From contig DATKDU010000538.1 of NCBI GenBank assembly GCA_035512595.1, positions 1-13,051 of the forward strand: 13,051 bases of DNA, written 5' to 3'. The position numbers and the translations under genes are program-made. The notes under the pieces were generated by a model that did no database searches, had not been told where the DNA came from, and was given only the letters and a program-made list of their open reading frames with translations. The stretch comes from DATKDU01 sp035512595. GTDB taxonomy: Bacteria > Planctomycetota > Planctomycetia > Pirellulales > Pirellulaceae. The stretch's first letter is position 1, and each line of letters opens with the position of its first letter. Shown here one piece after another: positions 1-6,309 of this stretch.

Positions 1-128
1 CGGATGTTCAGGGACGTGGACCGACGAAGGCAGCTTCTAATCGCGCACCCGGAATTATCGCTCCTACGTTAAGCACTCCATCCAGACTCTCAGTTTGCAA
101 GCTTATTATCGACGGGCGGGGGGTGGTA

Positions 129-232
129 CGTGCGACCGGATTGAAGTGTGGCAGGGCCATCTTGGCCGTGCGGATGCGGGTACAGGCTGTCCATCACCCA
201 TAAGCCGCAGGGCTCTTTGTGACAAGACGCAA
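129..232. repeat. Dispersed intergenic repeat, copy 1
   Basis: This stretch aligns by eye, over almost its whole length and in the same orientation, with 2272-2377. Shared blocks include CGTGCGAC at the left end, GGCCATCTTGGCCGT, the 16-mer GGTACAGGCTGTCCAT, CCATAAGCCGCAGG, and CAAGACGCA at the right end. GGCCATCTTGGCC inside it is a short inverted repeat (GGCCA/TGGCC). It lies 64 bp beyond the stop of the minus-strand HEAT-repeat gene. Open frames through both copies differ and neither looks like a protein, so I read it as a noncoding repeat. Bases 1-128 to its left show no gene I can support; frame 1 is open from the window edge to a TAA at 70-72, too short to judge. Confidence 0.75.
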
Positions 233-237
233 CCCCA

Positions 238-257
238 GCATAACACGGTCGATTCAC
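238..257 (-). other. Possible degenerate attC-like end (GTTATGC core)
   Basis: On the minus strand this reads GTGAATCGACCGTGTTATGC, lying 38 bp downstream of the HEAT-repeat gene stop. The 7-mer GTTATGC is the same as the one ending the better palindrome at 2172-2255. I could not find a convincing matching left half between the stop codon and this site, so it is either a decayed site or a coincidence. Confidence 0.2.
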
Positions 258-295
258 AAAAACCGATCACCGACGACTCGCCAGGGGGGCAGTAG

Positions 296-1453
296 TCACT
301 TCGGTTCCGTTTTTTCAATCTGCTCAATCGCGGCCTGAACAAACCAGAGCCCATACCCCATTTCTGTATCAGGCGGATCGAGGAGCTTGCGGAGAGCAGG
401 AAGGGCTTCGCGTGCCTCGGGTCCCATGGTGCCAAGTGCCCAAGCAGCGCCGCTGCGCGCGGCCGGATCCTTGTTTGACAGTTCCCGCAATAGTTGAGCA
501 ACCAAGTCCTTCTCGCCGAGTATCTTCCCAGTTGCCAGAATCGAACGGCTGGCGCTCCACTTGTCGTCTGACTTGCGAACCCTTTCCAGCGCGGGCAAGG
601 CGGCTTTGGCAGGCGGACCAATTTCTGCAAGCGCGACGATGGCTTTGAGTTTCGTCATCAGGTCATCCGTGGCGAGAAGGTCGATCAGGACCTCGATGAC
701 AGCGGGAGAGGCGGAGCCTTCAATTCTCCAAAGCGCATAGGCAGCTTCGACTCGTACCAATGCCTCGTCGTCGTTCAAGGCTGTGCGAAGACCCGGCGCG
801 GCCGCTTTCGCTGCGGCACCGATCTTCCCCAATGCCTCAGCCGCCGAAGAGCGCGTCAGGTTATGCTTGTAGTCGAGGGCCTTCGTCAGTGATCCAATGG
901 CAGGCTCGGCGTTCGGGCCGAACTCGGCAATCGCCCGCGCGGCTACATAACTCTCGTCGCTCTCCAGCACTGCCATGAGGGCAGGAATCGCACGCTCGGC
1001 CGGCGATCCGATGCTTCCAAGAGCGCCTGCCGCCCCGGCCCGGACTTCCTGATTGGAATCCTTTGCTGCTTGTAGGACTGCCGGCAGCGCGGAACGTAAA
1101 TCCTTACTGCCGATGAGGGACAGCCCGTGTACAGCAGCCCTGCGAGCGCGAACATCCTCGTCGCCAACTTTCAGGGCGAAGAGCGACACTGCGTCTGGCC
1201 CGTCGAGGCCCAGTTCCTGAAGCCGCCGCCGGTACTCCCCCCGCGTTTTCATGGGGGGACTCTTTACCCACTTCGCAAACGCATCCTCCAGCCGCGCCGG
1301 CGGCTCCGCTGCCGATGCGGTTGGCCAGGTGGGTGCCACGAGCACCGTGATGTGAACCGAAATGCCAATCCACAAAAGGCAAACGAAAAACGCATTGCAC
1401 ACGCCGGATCTACTGGACCATGCGAACGTGCTGGGTTGAGGCTGGGAATTCAC
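296..1453 (-). CDS. Exported HEAT-repeat protein
   Basis: About 385 residues. A hydrophobic stretch near residues 19-41 followed by ASA-AEP looks like a long signal peptide with cleavage near residue 49, so the protein is probably exported. From about residue 80 to the end there are repeated helical units of roughly 35 residues with the HEAT/PBS-lyase pattern: alanine-rich helices, 'GSIGSPAERAIPAL', 'LGKIGAAAKAAAPGL', 'LAEIGPPAKAALPAL', 'LGTMGPEAREALPAL'. Such repeats form a solenoid that binds partner proteins; no catalytic motif is visible. I chose the GTG at 1453 because AGGAG lies 9 bases upstream (1463-1467). A GTG at 1480, nine codons earlier, lacks such a site. It stands alone, 198 bp from the upstream membrane gene on the same strand. 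Its partner is unknown. Confidence 0.85.
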   Translation of the reverse strand: MNSQPQPSTFAWSSRSGVCNAFFVCLLWIGISVHITVLVAPTWPTASAAEPPARLEDAFAKWVKSPPMKTRGEYRRRLQELGLDGPDAVSLFALKVGDEDVRARRAAVHGLSLIGSKDLRSALPAVLQAAKDSNQEVRAGAAGALGSIGSPAERAIPALMAVLESDESYVAARAIAEFGPNAEPAIGSLTKALDYKHNLTRSSAAEALGKIGAAAKAAAPGLRTALNDDEALVRVEAAYALWRIEGSASPAVIEVLIDLLATDDLMTKLKAIVALAEIGPPAKAALPALERVRKSDDKWSASRSILATGKILGEKDLVAQLLRELSNKDPAARSGAAWALGTMGPEAREALPALRKLLDPPDTEMGYGLWFVQAAIEQIEKTEPK

Positions 1454-1485
1454 GGAAATATTCTCCTGCGTCCAGGGCACGATGA

Positions 1486-1504
1486 ATGTTGTAACATCAT
1501 TTTA
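1486..1504 (-). promoter_or_regulatory. Candidate promoter -10 box and operator for the HEAT gene
   Basis: On the minus strand TAAAAT (1499-1504) resembles a -10 box and is followed at once by ATGTTACAACAT (1486-1497), an inverted repeat of five-base arms around two bases. It sits 33-51 bases upstream of the chosen GTG start. No clear -35 box is visible at the right spacing. The arrangement would suit a repressor overlapping the transcription start, but this is inference. Confidence 0.3.
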
Positions 1505-1576
1505 GCCGCTGGCGGCAGTTGGAAGTCGGGGTCGGAAAATGGGCGACGGCGGGTGGAGGGTACCGATGACGCCGCA

Positions 1577-1626
1577 GTAGCACGCAAACGCCGGCTCGTT
1601 CACACTTTTCGGCCCGCGCGTGCTAC
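1577..1626. other. Hairpin between membrane and HEAT genes (terminator or decayed attC-like site)
   Basis: GTAGCACGC (1577-1585) is perfectly inverted as GCGTGCTAC (1618-1626), a nine-base stem. Inside, GCCG and CGGC can pair. The structure begins 26 bp beyond the stop of the minus-strand membrane gene. No T-run follows on the minus strand, so it is a poor intrinsic terminator. GTTGGAC at 1634-1640 (GTCCAAC on the minus strand, between the stop and the stem) fits an integron attC box, but the opposite box is degenerate (GTCATCG). Confidence 0.4.
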
Positions 1627-1651
1627 GCCTTTGGTTGGACTTGGCGTTTTG

Positions 1652-2116
1652 TCATTTGGTCGCCTTTATGGCCGCCTCGCGACGCGTTAGCCGGCCCACA
1701 AGCATGGCGATGACTGGCCCCATGACGATCGCGGCAGGTATGCCATACATGCGCGCGATATCGATCGATGTACTTTCTGAGCCTTTGCTGCGATTGAACG
1801 GCTGCTCGTTCGTGAGCAAGGCAGCAATGAGGGCCACAATCACGACCGTGACGATGCTGCCGACGAGACCAAGGACGGCATGCCGAATCCAAGGCCCAAA
1901 CGATGCCGCAGCAACGTAAGGCCCCACGACTGAGAACGCCAACACGAATGCTGTGACGATCGTGCGAGAGTATCGCGCTTGTGCTTCTTCAAAAGCAACC
2001 GGATGAGCGAAATCATCATGTTGGACGACGTAGTCCACGGTCAGATCGAGCACGTAAACCCCGATCAGCAATCCAATCATTGCACCGCCGACTACTCCGG
2101 AAAACAAGGTTTTCAT
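1652..2116 (-). CDS. Four-helix membrane protein of unknown function
   Basis: About 154 residues with four likely membrane helices: near residues 5-28, 52-73, 77-100 and 124-143. The segment between helices 1 and 2 is charged and histidine-containing (QHDDFAHPVAFEEAQARYSR). The C-terminus is basic (GRLTRREAAIKATK), suggesting it stays in the cytoplasm. I do not recognise the family. The start was placed at ATG 2116 rather than ATG 2122 because GAGGA (2124-2128) lies seven bases upstream of the former and only one base from the latter. The gene lies between the attC-like palindrome at 2172-2255 upstream and a hairpin at 1577-1626 downstream, so it may be an independent unit rather than part of an operon. 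Confidence 0.75.
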   Translation of the reverse strand: MKTLFSGVVGGAMIGLLIGVYVLDLTVDYVVQHDDFAHPVAFEEAQARYSRTIVTAFVLAFSVVGPYVAAASFGPWIRHAVLGLVGSIVTVVIVALIAALLTNEQPFNRSKGSESTSIDIARMYGIPAAIVMGPVIAMLVGRLTRREAAIKATK

Positions 2117-2171
2117 GTCCATTTCCTCAGGATGGCGGAATCAACCGAATGGTCGGCGGGTGGCAACGTCT

Positions 2172-2255
2172 GCATAACGCGAGTGCCCGTTGTCGGCTCC
2201 GCGGCTTCTGCCGCTTCACTTTTTCGGCACAAAGTTCTGAACCTCGCAGTTGGGC
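2172..2255 (-). other. attC-like imperfect palindrome
   Basis: On the minus strand the element begins GCCCAAC-T-GCGAG and ends CTCGC-GTTATGC. The arms pair as GCGAG/CTCGC with one extra unpaired T, and the outer boxes fit RYYYAAC and, loosely, GTTRRRY (one deviation). An inner perfect hairpin GCGGC-AGAA-GCCGC lies near the middle. Outer boxes flanking paired inner arms with an extra base on one side is the layout of integron attC sites. It sits between two same-strand genes, 49 bases before ATG 2122 and 55 before the chosen start at 2116. Against this, the boxes and stem abut without the usual unpaired spacer, and no integrase is in the window. Confidence 0.4.
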
Positions 2256-2271
2256 ATCGCGGCCGGTAGCA

Positions 2272-2377
2272 CGTGCGACGGATTTGAAAGGGGCGCCATG
2301 GCCATCTTGGCCGTTCGGATGAGGGTACAGGCTGTCCATCATCCATAAGCCGCAGGCCTCCTTTTGGCAAGACGCAG
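2272..2377. repeat. Dispersed intergenic repeat, copy 2
   Basis: Second copy of the element at 129-232, same orientation, differing by scattered substitutions and small indels. Its right end is 23 bp from the stop of the minus-strand hydrolase gene, and its left end adjoins the attC-like palindrome at 2172-2255. Copy 1 is also just beyond the 3' end of a minus-strand gene. The position after gene ends argues for a noncoding element, perhaps an mRNA 3' structure or part of a cassette boundary. Confidence 0.75.
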
Positions 2378-2400
2378 CGACTGGCGTATCAAGCGCGCCC

Positions 2401-3093
2401 TCAGTTTACCCCGACGCCGACTGCGCCTAGAAACGGCAAGATCGCTTTCCAGCAAGCCTGAGGTTCCGTTTGAAGTAGCAGATGGGGGCCGGCGACTTCT
2501 GCCAGTTGTGCGTCCGGGTTGACGGATTTGATCGCGCGCCAGCTTAGCAGCGAAACGACTGCATCGTTGCTGCCGCGGAGGTAGAGAACCGGTTTACGGT
2601 GGCTCGACAAAACCTTCTGTTCCCCGCAGGACAAAACTTGCCGCAGACGACGCGCCAGGACCGCTCGCGGCACCTGCCTGACGGCGTCTCGCACACTTTG
2701 ACAGAGTTCTGGCGTTGCGACCTTCCCCAGCAGGAACCGGCGCAGGAGCCAGCCCGGCGGAGGAACGCAAAAGAGGGGCCCGATCGCCAGGTGCCGCAGC
2801 CATGCCGGATGAGGCGGCGAAACAAATGAATTGCAGAGGATCAGTGCCCTGACTCGCGCATCGGCGGCGAGGCGTACGCCAAGGGGACCCGAGAAGGATT
2901 CCGCGAGTAATACGCAATGGTCGGTGAGTTTCGCCCGGACTATCGGCTCGAGCTCATCGTAGGACGCAAATTGTGTCGGGTAGGCCACCGGGATTGGCGC
3001 GAGGCCGCGAGGCGCAGCCGCCAGAAACGGTTCAAATAGCTTGCCCGTGCCGTCAAGTCCCGGCAGCAGAATGAGGGTGGTGTCCGACGACAT
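2401..3093 (-). CDS. Alpha/beta-hydrolase fold protein
   Basis: 230 residues, compact for this fold. The N-terminus has a strand and oxyanion loop, LILLPGLDGTG (residues 7-17). The nucleophile elbow is LLAESFSG with Ser66, the 'ESFxG' variant seen in many small esterase-like hydrolases. A second triad member is likely Asp177 in LRGSNDAVV, and the third His204 in AGPHLLLQTEP. A short proline-rich lid, about residues 93-125, separates strand and cap regions. No signal peptide, so cytoplasmic; the substrate cannot be told from sequence. The start is the first ATG of the frame; no good ribosome-binding site precedes it. It is flanked on both sides by copies of the dispersed repeat (2272-2377 downstream, 3122-3172 upstream), so it resembles a single-gene unit. 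Confidence 0.85.
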   Translation of the reverse strand: MSSDTTLILLPGLDGTGKLFEPFLAAAPRGLAPIPVAYPTQFASYDELEPIVRAKLTDHCVLLAESFSGPLGVRLAADARVRALILCNSFVSPPHPAWLRHLAIGPLFCVPPPGWLLRRFLLGKVATPELCQSVRDAVRQVPRAVLARRLRQVLSCGEQKVLSSHRKPVLYLRGSNDAVVSLLSWRAIKSVNPDAQLAEVAGPHLLLQTEPQACWKAILPFLGAVGVGVN

Positions 3094-3121
3094 TCATTTG
3101 GGAGATTTGAGAGCGCCGCTG

Positions 3122-3172
3122 GCACGAGCGACGGGATGGAAAGGTATGGCAGGGCCAACTTGCCAGTGGGGA
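3122..3172. repeat. Dispersed intergenic repeat, partial copy 3
   Basis: GCACGAGCGACGGGATGGAA at the left end matches the left end of copy 2 (GCACGTGCGACGGATTTGAA) with few differences, and TGGCAGGGCCAACTTGCCA matches TGGCAGGGCCATCTTGGCC of copy 1. The right half of the full repeat is absent. It lies 28 bp upstream of the hydrolase start, in the same orientation as the other copies. Confidence 0.55.
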
Positions 3173-3196
3173 ACGGAAGCCCCTTCCGATCCTACC

Positions 3197-3226
3197 ATTA
3201 GCGTGGATCAGCGCGGATTAGCGTTC
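3197..3226. repeat. Tandem 10-bp repeat, three units
   Basis: Three consecutive decamers, ATTAGCGTGG, ATCAGCGCGG and ATTAGCGTTC, form a short degenerate tandem array in the gene-free region upstream of the hydrolase. Function unknown. Confidence 0.6.
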
Positions 3227-3452
3227 CCGCTGCTCGTCGGCTTGCCGACATCACGATCGACAGCCTGAGCCACTTTCGAGCCCACAGTACCCACAGTATG
3301 GACAAAAAGACACTATGTGCTACAATGTCAACACGGGTCCGTGTGCCCGCTTTGTTCTTTGACAACTCGAAACCCTAAGGGGCCCCACGGGTGACGATCG
3401 GCAAGTTTCCCTTCCCCGCCGACTGCGCAGACTGCGCCGTTTGACAGGTTTT

Positions 3453-3479
3453 TTGACAAAACCCCCCCTTTGTTGTCAA
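3453..3479. promoter_or_regulatory. Inverted repeat TTGACA...TGTCAA with C-tract centre
   Basis: TTGACA (3453-3458) is inverted as TGTCAA (3474-3479), separated by an A-run, seven C residues and TTTGT. A further TTGACA lies at 3441-3446. The two outward boxes could be -35 elements of overlapping promoters or a protein-binding site. No good -10 box is visible at 17 bases from either, so the role is open. Confidence 0.25.
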
Positions 3480-3633
3480 TAAACCCCTCGCCAATCCTTC
3501 TCCGGCTGGCGATGCTCCCGCCGGCAAGGTCCGTAGCTGACGACCCTGACGACCTATACAAAAGCGTCTTATGGCGGGCGTTTCGCCCCTAAGCTTCTCG
3601 GCTGGCAAGCCGCCTGCGGCGGCGCAAACGCGC

Positions 3634-3662
3634 TATATCGCCCCTCGCGCAAGGGCGCTATA
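3634..3662. repeat. Palindromic element with TATA-tipped arms
   Basis: TATATCGCCC (3634-3643) and GGGCGCTATA (3653-3662) are inverted repeats matching at nine of ten positions around the loop CTCGCGCAA. The arms coincide with the repeated CGCGCTAT-like 8-mer. It may be a REP-like palindrome; it has no T-run for a terminator. Confidence 0.4.
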
Positions 3663-4046
3663 CATTCGCCGCAAGCGATGATGTGGACAGTAGTTCCGTC
3701 GCGCCCTGGCGGGTGCCCATACGCGCTATTAACCAGGGGCCCGCAAAGCCCGGCGCTCGCCAGGCCAAGGGCGGTTTGGTTGCCTGTCCCTCCGTCGGGG
3801 GCGGGGCCGCAGGGGGCGCTTTCAGATTCTCGCGAGCTCGGCTACTCGGGGTCGCTTTAACTGCTAGCAGCCACTGACCTTACCGCTGGTAACGGTTCTA
3901 CAGGCGGCTGCCAAAAAAAGCGTGTTGGCCGGCTCCGATTTGCTCAAGCTTTCTCTTGCAGTGAGATTCGTCCCGGATAGAGTCAAGTCTTGTTGCCCCG
4001 CCGCAGGCAACGGTCACAAGGCCGAGAAAGCATCACGGACCGCCTC

Positions 4047-4613
4047 ATGCCTGCCCCCCGCCCCAACTCCGACGAGATCGACGAGCTTTTGCTCAACGCC
4101 CGGCTGCGGGACGAGCTGGAGCCGTTTCTCGACGAGTCGATCCACATGTTCGATTCGGCCCACGTGCCGACGCACCAGGAGAACGAGTTTCTGGCGTCGA
4201 TGCTCGCCTGGGAGCGAGCCCCCGTGCTGCCGATCGCCCGCTGGTTCGAGCCGGAGCTGAAGCTGCCCAGCCCCGAGAAGCTGACCGATGCCGAGCTGAA
4301 GCGGCTCTTGTCCGACACGATCGAGAAGCTGTACGACCAGCGGATCGTCCTCGATTTCACGGAGCATCTCTCCGACCGGCAGCTCTATACGCTGATCCTG
4401 CGGGACATTCTGCCGTCGCCGGAGAAGAAGGTCGATCTGCCGCGGAATTATCTCCACTGGCACTGCTTCGACTACAGCGACGAGCCCGACACGTGGCTCC
4501 GCTACTACGCCAGCGAGGAGGAGCGCGAGGCGTGGGAGGATGAGACCGGCCAGTCGATTCCGCCGCAGGAGAAGCCGCCGTATCCACGGCGAATGCCGCG
4601 GCGGCCGCAGTGA
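4047..4613 (+). CDS. Conserved-looking soluble protein of unknown function
   Basis: 188 residues from ATG 4047. It is strongly charged and acidic, with no signal peptide or membrane helix, so probably cytoplasmic. Visible features: a Glu/Asp/Leu-rich helical N-terminus (DEIDELLLNARLRDELEPFL), a central 'LSDTIEKLYDQRIVLDFTEHLSDRQLYTLILRDIL' type segment that looks helical, the aromatic and His motif YLHWHCFDYSD, and a proline- and arginine-rich tail (PPYPRRMPRRPQ). I do not recognise the family. An earlier ATG at 3990 would add 19 basic residues that look like translated noncoding sequence, so I prefer 4047. The regular codon use with GC-rich third positions supports coding. It is followed after a heptamer array by the DUF2071 gene on the same strand, 107 bp away. 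Confidence 0.8.
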   Translation: MPAPRPNSDEIDELLLNARLRDELEPFLDESIHMFDSAHVPTHQENEFLASMLAWERAPVLPIARWFEPELKLPSPEKLTDAELKRLLSDTIEKLYDQRIVLDFTEHLSDRQLYTLILRDILPSPEKKVDLPRNYLHWHCFDYSDEPDTWLRYYASEEEREAWEDETGQSIPPQEKPPYPRRMPRRPQ

Positions 4614-4616
4614 TTC

Positions 4617-4658
4617 GATTGCGGATTTGGGATTTGGGATTGCGGATTGCGGGTTGGA
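4617..4658. repeat. Heptamer tandem array (GATTGCG/GATTTGG), six units
   Basis: Units read GATTGCG, GATTTGG, GATTTGG, GATTGCG, GATTGCG and GGTTGGA, starting three bases after the upstream stop codon. The period is exactly seven. A second array of the same period but different sequence is at 9628-9662. The seven-base period would change reading frame with each unit, which fits its intergenic position. Confidence 0.8.
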
Positions 4659-4710
4659 AGACAGCTTGTGTGTTAAGCTTTTGGCCGAGCTGCGGTACGC
4701 TACGTGTCCT

Positions 4711-4714
4711 GGAG
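4711..4714 (+). promoter_or_regulatory. Ribosome-binding site that sets the DUF2071 gene start
   Basis: GGAG six bases before ATG 4721. The frame is open further upstream to ATG 4610, but that extension runs through the heptamer repeat, so this site decides the start. Confidence 0.65.
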
Positions 4715-4720
4715 CGACCC

Positions 4721-5512
4721 ATGGCCACCGCACCTGCGCCGCACGCTTCGTCCACCGCATTGCCGCCGCCCACCGGCCGCGTCTTTCTCTCGGCCCAGTG
4801 GCGGGCGCTGGCGATGCTCAACTGGCAGGTTGAGCCGCGGCTGATCGAGCCGTATGTCCCCCGCGGCACCGAGCTCGACTTTCACGACGGCAAAACCTAC
4901 GTCAGCCTCGTTGGATTCGTGTTCCGCGACACGTACTTGCTGGGCCTGCCCATCCCCTGGCATCGCAACTTCGAGGAAGTGAACCTCCGCTTCTATGTGC
5001 GGCGCGAGGAACGGGGCGACACCAAACGGGCGGTCTGCTTCATCCGCGAGATCGTCGAGCGGTGGGCGATCGCCCGCATCGCCCGTTGGTCGTACAACGA
5101 GTCGTACGTCTGTCACCCAATGCGGCATCGGCACGAAGGCTACTCGTGTGACTTGGCCCAGCCGCATGGCGATCGAGTGCTGGCCGAATATGAGTGGAAC
5201 TGCACCGGCAACTGGCTGTCGCTGGGTGTCGAGTGCCGCGGCCAGTGCGAGCCCCTCGCTCCCGGCAGCCACGCGGAGTTCATCGCGGAGCATTACTGGG
5301 GATATTGCCGCCAGCGCGACGGCGGGACGGTCGAGTATCGCGTGGAGCATCCGCCGTGGCACGTTTGGCCGGCGGAGCGATCGTGGGTCAGTGCCGGCGT
5401 GGCGGACTTCTATCCGCCGGAGTTTCGCAAGCTGCTCTCGCAGCCTCCCGACACGGCATTCCTGGCCGACGGCTCGGCAGTGCGGGTCTATCAGCCGCGG
5501 CGGATTGCGTGA
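4721..5512 (+). CDS. DUF2071 / YqjF-like protein
   Basis: 263 residues. The pattern fits the DUF2071 (COG2361, YqjF) family: an N-terminal 'LSAQWRALAMLNWQVEP' segment, then 'YVPRGTELDFHDGKTYVSLVGFVF', then 'LPIPWHRNFEEVNLRFYVRR' and 'AVCFIREIVERW'. The length is usual for the family, which has a beta-rich barrel related to acetoacetate decarboxylase folds; the biochemical activity is not established. No signal peptide or membrane helix. The C-terminal part retains the aromatic-rich 'EHYWGYCRQRDGGTVEYRVEHPPWHVWP' region. It is the second of two plus-strand genes and ends facing a convergent gene across a strong palindrome (5525-5601). Confidence 0.88.
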   Translation: MATAPAPHASSTALPPPTGRVFLSAQWRALAMLNWQVEPRLIEPYVPRGTELDFHDGKTYVSLVGFVFRDTYLLGLPIPWHRNFEEVNLRFYVRREERGDTKRAVCFIREIVERWAIARIARWSYNESYVCHPMRHRHEGYSCDLAQPHGDRVLAEYEWNCTGNWLSLGVECRGQCEPLAPGSHAEFIAEHYWGYCRQRDGGTVEYRVEHPPWHVWPAERSWVSAGVADFYPPEFRKLLSQPPDTAFLADGSAVRVYQPRRIA

Positions 5513-5524
5513 GTGCGTAGAAAA

Positions 5525-5601
5525 GTAGGGGTGGGTCCAGCGATTTCCAATCGCGCCGACCCACCGGGATGGTCGTCGCCTCGGCGCTCGACCCGCCCTA
5601 C
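5525..5601. terminator. Nested palindrome between convergent genes, likely bidirectional terminator
   Basis: The core stem-loop is GGTGGGTC (5530-5537) against GACCCACC (5558-5565), with an inner perfect stem GCGATT-TCC-AATCGC (5540-5554). An outer stem pairs GTAGGG (5525-5530) with CCCTAC (5596-5601), and A-rich and T-rich flanks (AAAAG at 5521, CTTTT at 5604-5608) also pair. It fills the 104 bp between two gene stops facing each other, the place for a two-way terminator. The CTTTT run on the plus side and the AAAA on the minus side are short, so termination efficiency is uncertain. It may also belong to a family of repeated palindromes. Confidence 0.6.
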
Positions 5602-5616
5602 GACTTTTCAAATCGG

Positions 5617-6249
5617 CTACGACGAAAGCCGCGCTCGCAGAATTTGCAGCCACTCGCCGGGATGCTCGACGGTGATCTCCCCCAGCCCGTTGGGCGCCGC
5701 CGCACAGCAGACCAGGCCGATGAGGTAGAGCTGGCCGTGGGCTTCGAGCTTGCCGGCCAGGCTGCACCAGGGGGTTCCCTTGCCGTGGTCGCCGGGGAGG
5801 GACAGCTTATTGAAGAACGACTGCACAAACCCTTGCGAGCTGAGCTGCGGCGGCCAGCGGATGTAGCGTGGCTGCGAGGCGATGAGCACCGCCCCCAGGT
5901 TGGGGAACAGGAACTCCGCCAATGCCGGCAGTTCTTTCTTGGGCGGCACCGAGCCGCTGCGTCCCGCGGGGGCCATCACGACCACGGCCACGCGGTGCGG
6001 CGTCCCATAGATCTCAAGCTGCGGCCCGGTCGCGGCGGGGGGCGAGGCATCGAGCGACGCGACGTCGATGCCCCGGTCGTCGAGGTCGTCGCTCGCGGCG
6101 GCGGGGCCACGCTTCCGCCGCAGGAGCAGATAGGCCACGGTCAGCAGGGCCGCCGCCAGCACGGTTAACCCGCCTGCCGCCAGCGATAAGAGGAGCAGAT
6201 TCTCGCTCCCCCAGGTCACGAGGTCAAAAGGCGGTGCGGTGTCAGACAT
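5617..6249 (-). CDS. Single-pass membrane protein of unknown function
   Basis: 210 residues. One membrane helix near residues 17-43 (ENLLLLSLAAGGLTVLAAAL...AYLLL) is followed by RRKRG, so by the positive-inside rule the N-terminus is outside and the larger C-terminal part is cytoplasmic. An acidic linker (DDLDDRGIDV) leads to a folded region from about residue 77: LEIYGTPHRVAVVVMAPAG, a proline-rich 'VPPKKELPALAEFLFPNLG', and 'KGTPWCSLAGKLEAHGQLYLIGLVCCAAAPNGLGEITVEHPGEW'. I do not recognise the domain. ATG 6249 is the first start in frame and no clear ribosome-binding site precedes it. It follows the large exported protein by 60 bp on the same strand, so the two are probably co-transcribed. 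Confidence 0.8.
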   Translation of the reverse strand: MSDTAPPFDLVTWGSENLLLLSLAAGGLTVLAAALLTVAYLLLRRKRGPAAASDDLDDRGIDVASLDASPPAATGPQLEIYGTPHRVAVVVMAPAGRSGSVPPKKELPALAEFLFPNLGAVLIASQPRYIRWPPQLSSQGFVQSFFNKLSLPGDHGKGTPWCSLAGKLEAHGQLYLIGLVCCAAAPNGLGEITVEHPGEWLQILRARLSS

Positions 6250-6309
6250 AGGCAGCGAGTCCGCCTGGCGGCGGAAGCGAACGTCCCCTGGCTCACGTTT
6301 GCACTCATT

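Larger units (their letters stand above)
3227..4046. other. Gene-free region rich in hairpins and short repeats
   Basis: About 820 bp in which no open frame looks like a protein: the frames are short, overlap each other on both strands and have repetitive, low-quality translations. Contents seen: TTTGTTCTTTGACAACT (a TTGACA box at 3360-3365), the palindrome GGGGCCCC at about 3379-3386, the tandem 9-mers GACTGCGCA/GACTGCGCC (3421-3438), further TTGACA boxes at 3441 and 3453, a perfect hairpin GGGCG-TTT-CGCCC (3576-3588), three copies of a CGCGCTAT-like 8-mer (3629, 3654, 3722), and the inverted repeat TTACC-GCT-GGTAA near 3889-3901. It could hold promoters, a small RNA or the decayed remains of a mobile element; none can be proven here. 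Confidence 0.5.

Noticed and set aside
1..72. Partial gene end on the plus strand running in from the left edge
   Set aside because: The frame is open for only 23 codons before a TAA, too short to tell from chance, with no recognisable residues.
3629..3730. Possible CRISPR array from the repeated CGCGCTAT-like 8-mer
   Set aside because: The repeated unit is only eight bases, spacing is irregular (25 and 68 bp), and no cas gene is present.
3328..3877. Several 60-77 residue open frames in the gene-free region
   Set aside because: They overlap hairpins and repeats on both strands, lack ribosome-binding sites and have no protein-like pattern.
4700..5767. A 355-residue open frame opposite the DUF2071 gene
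   Set aside because: It spans the palindromic terminator and two genes and has no family pattern; the DUF2071 frame matches its family throughout.
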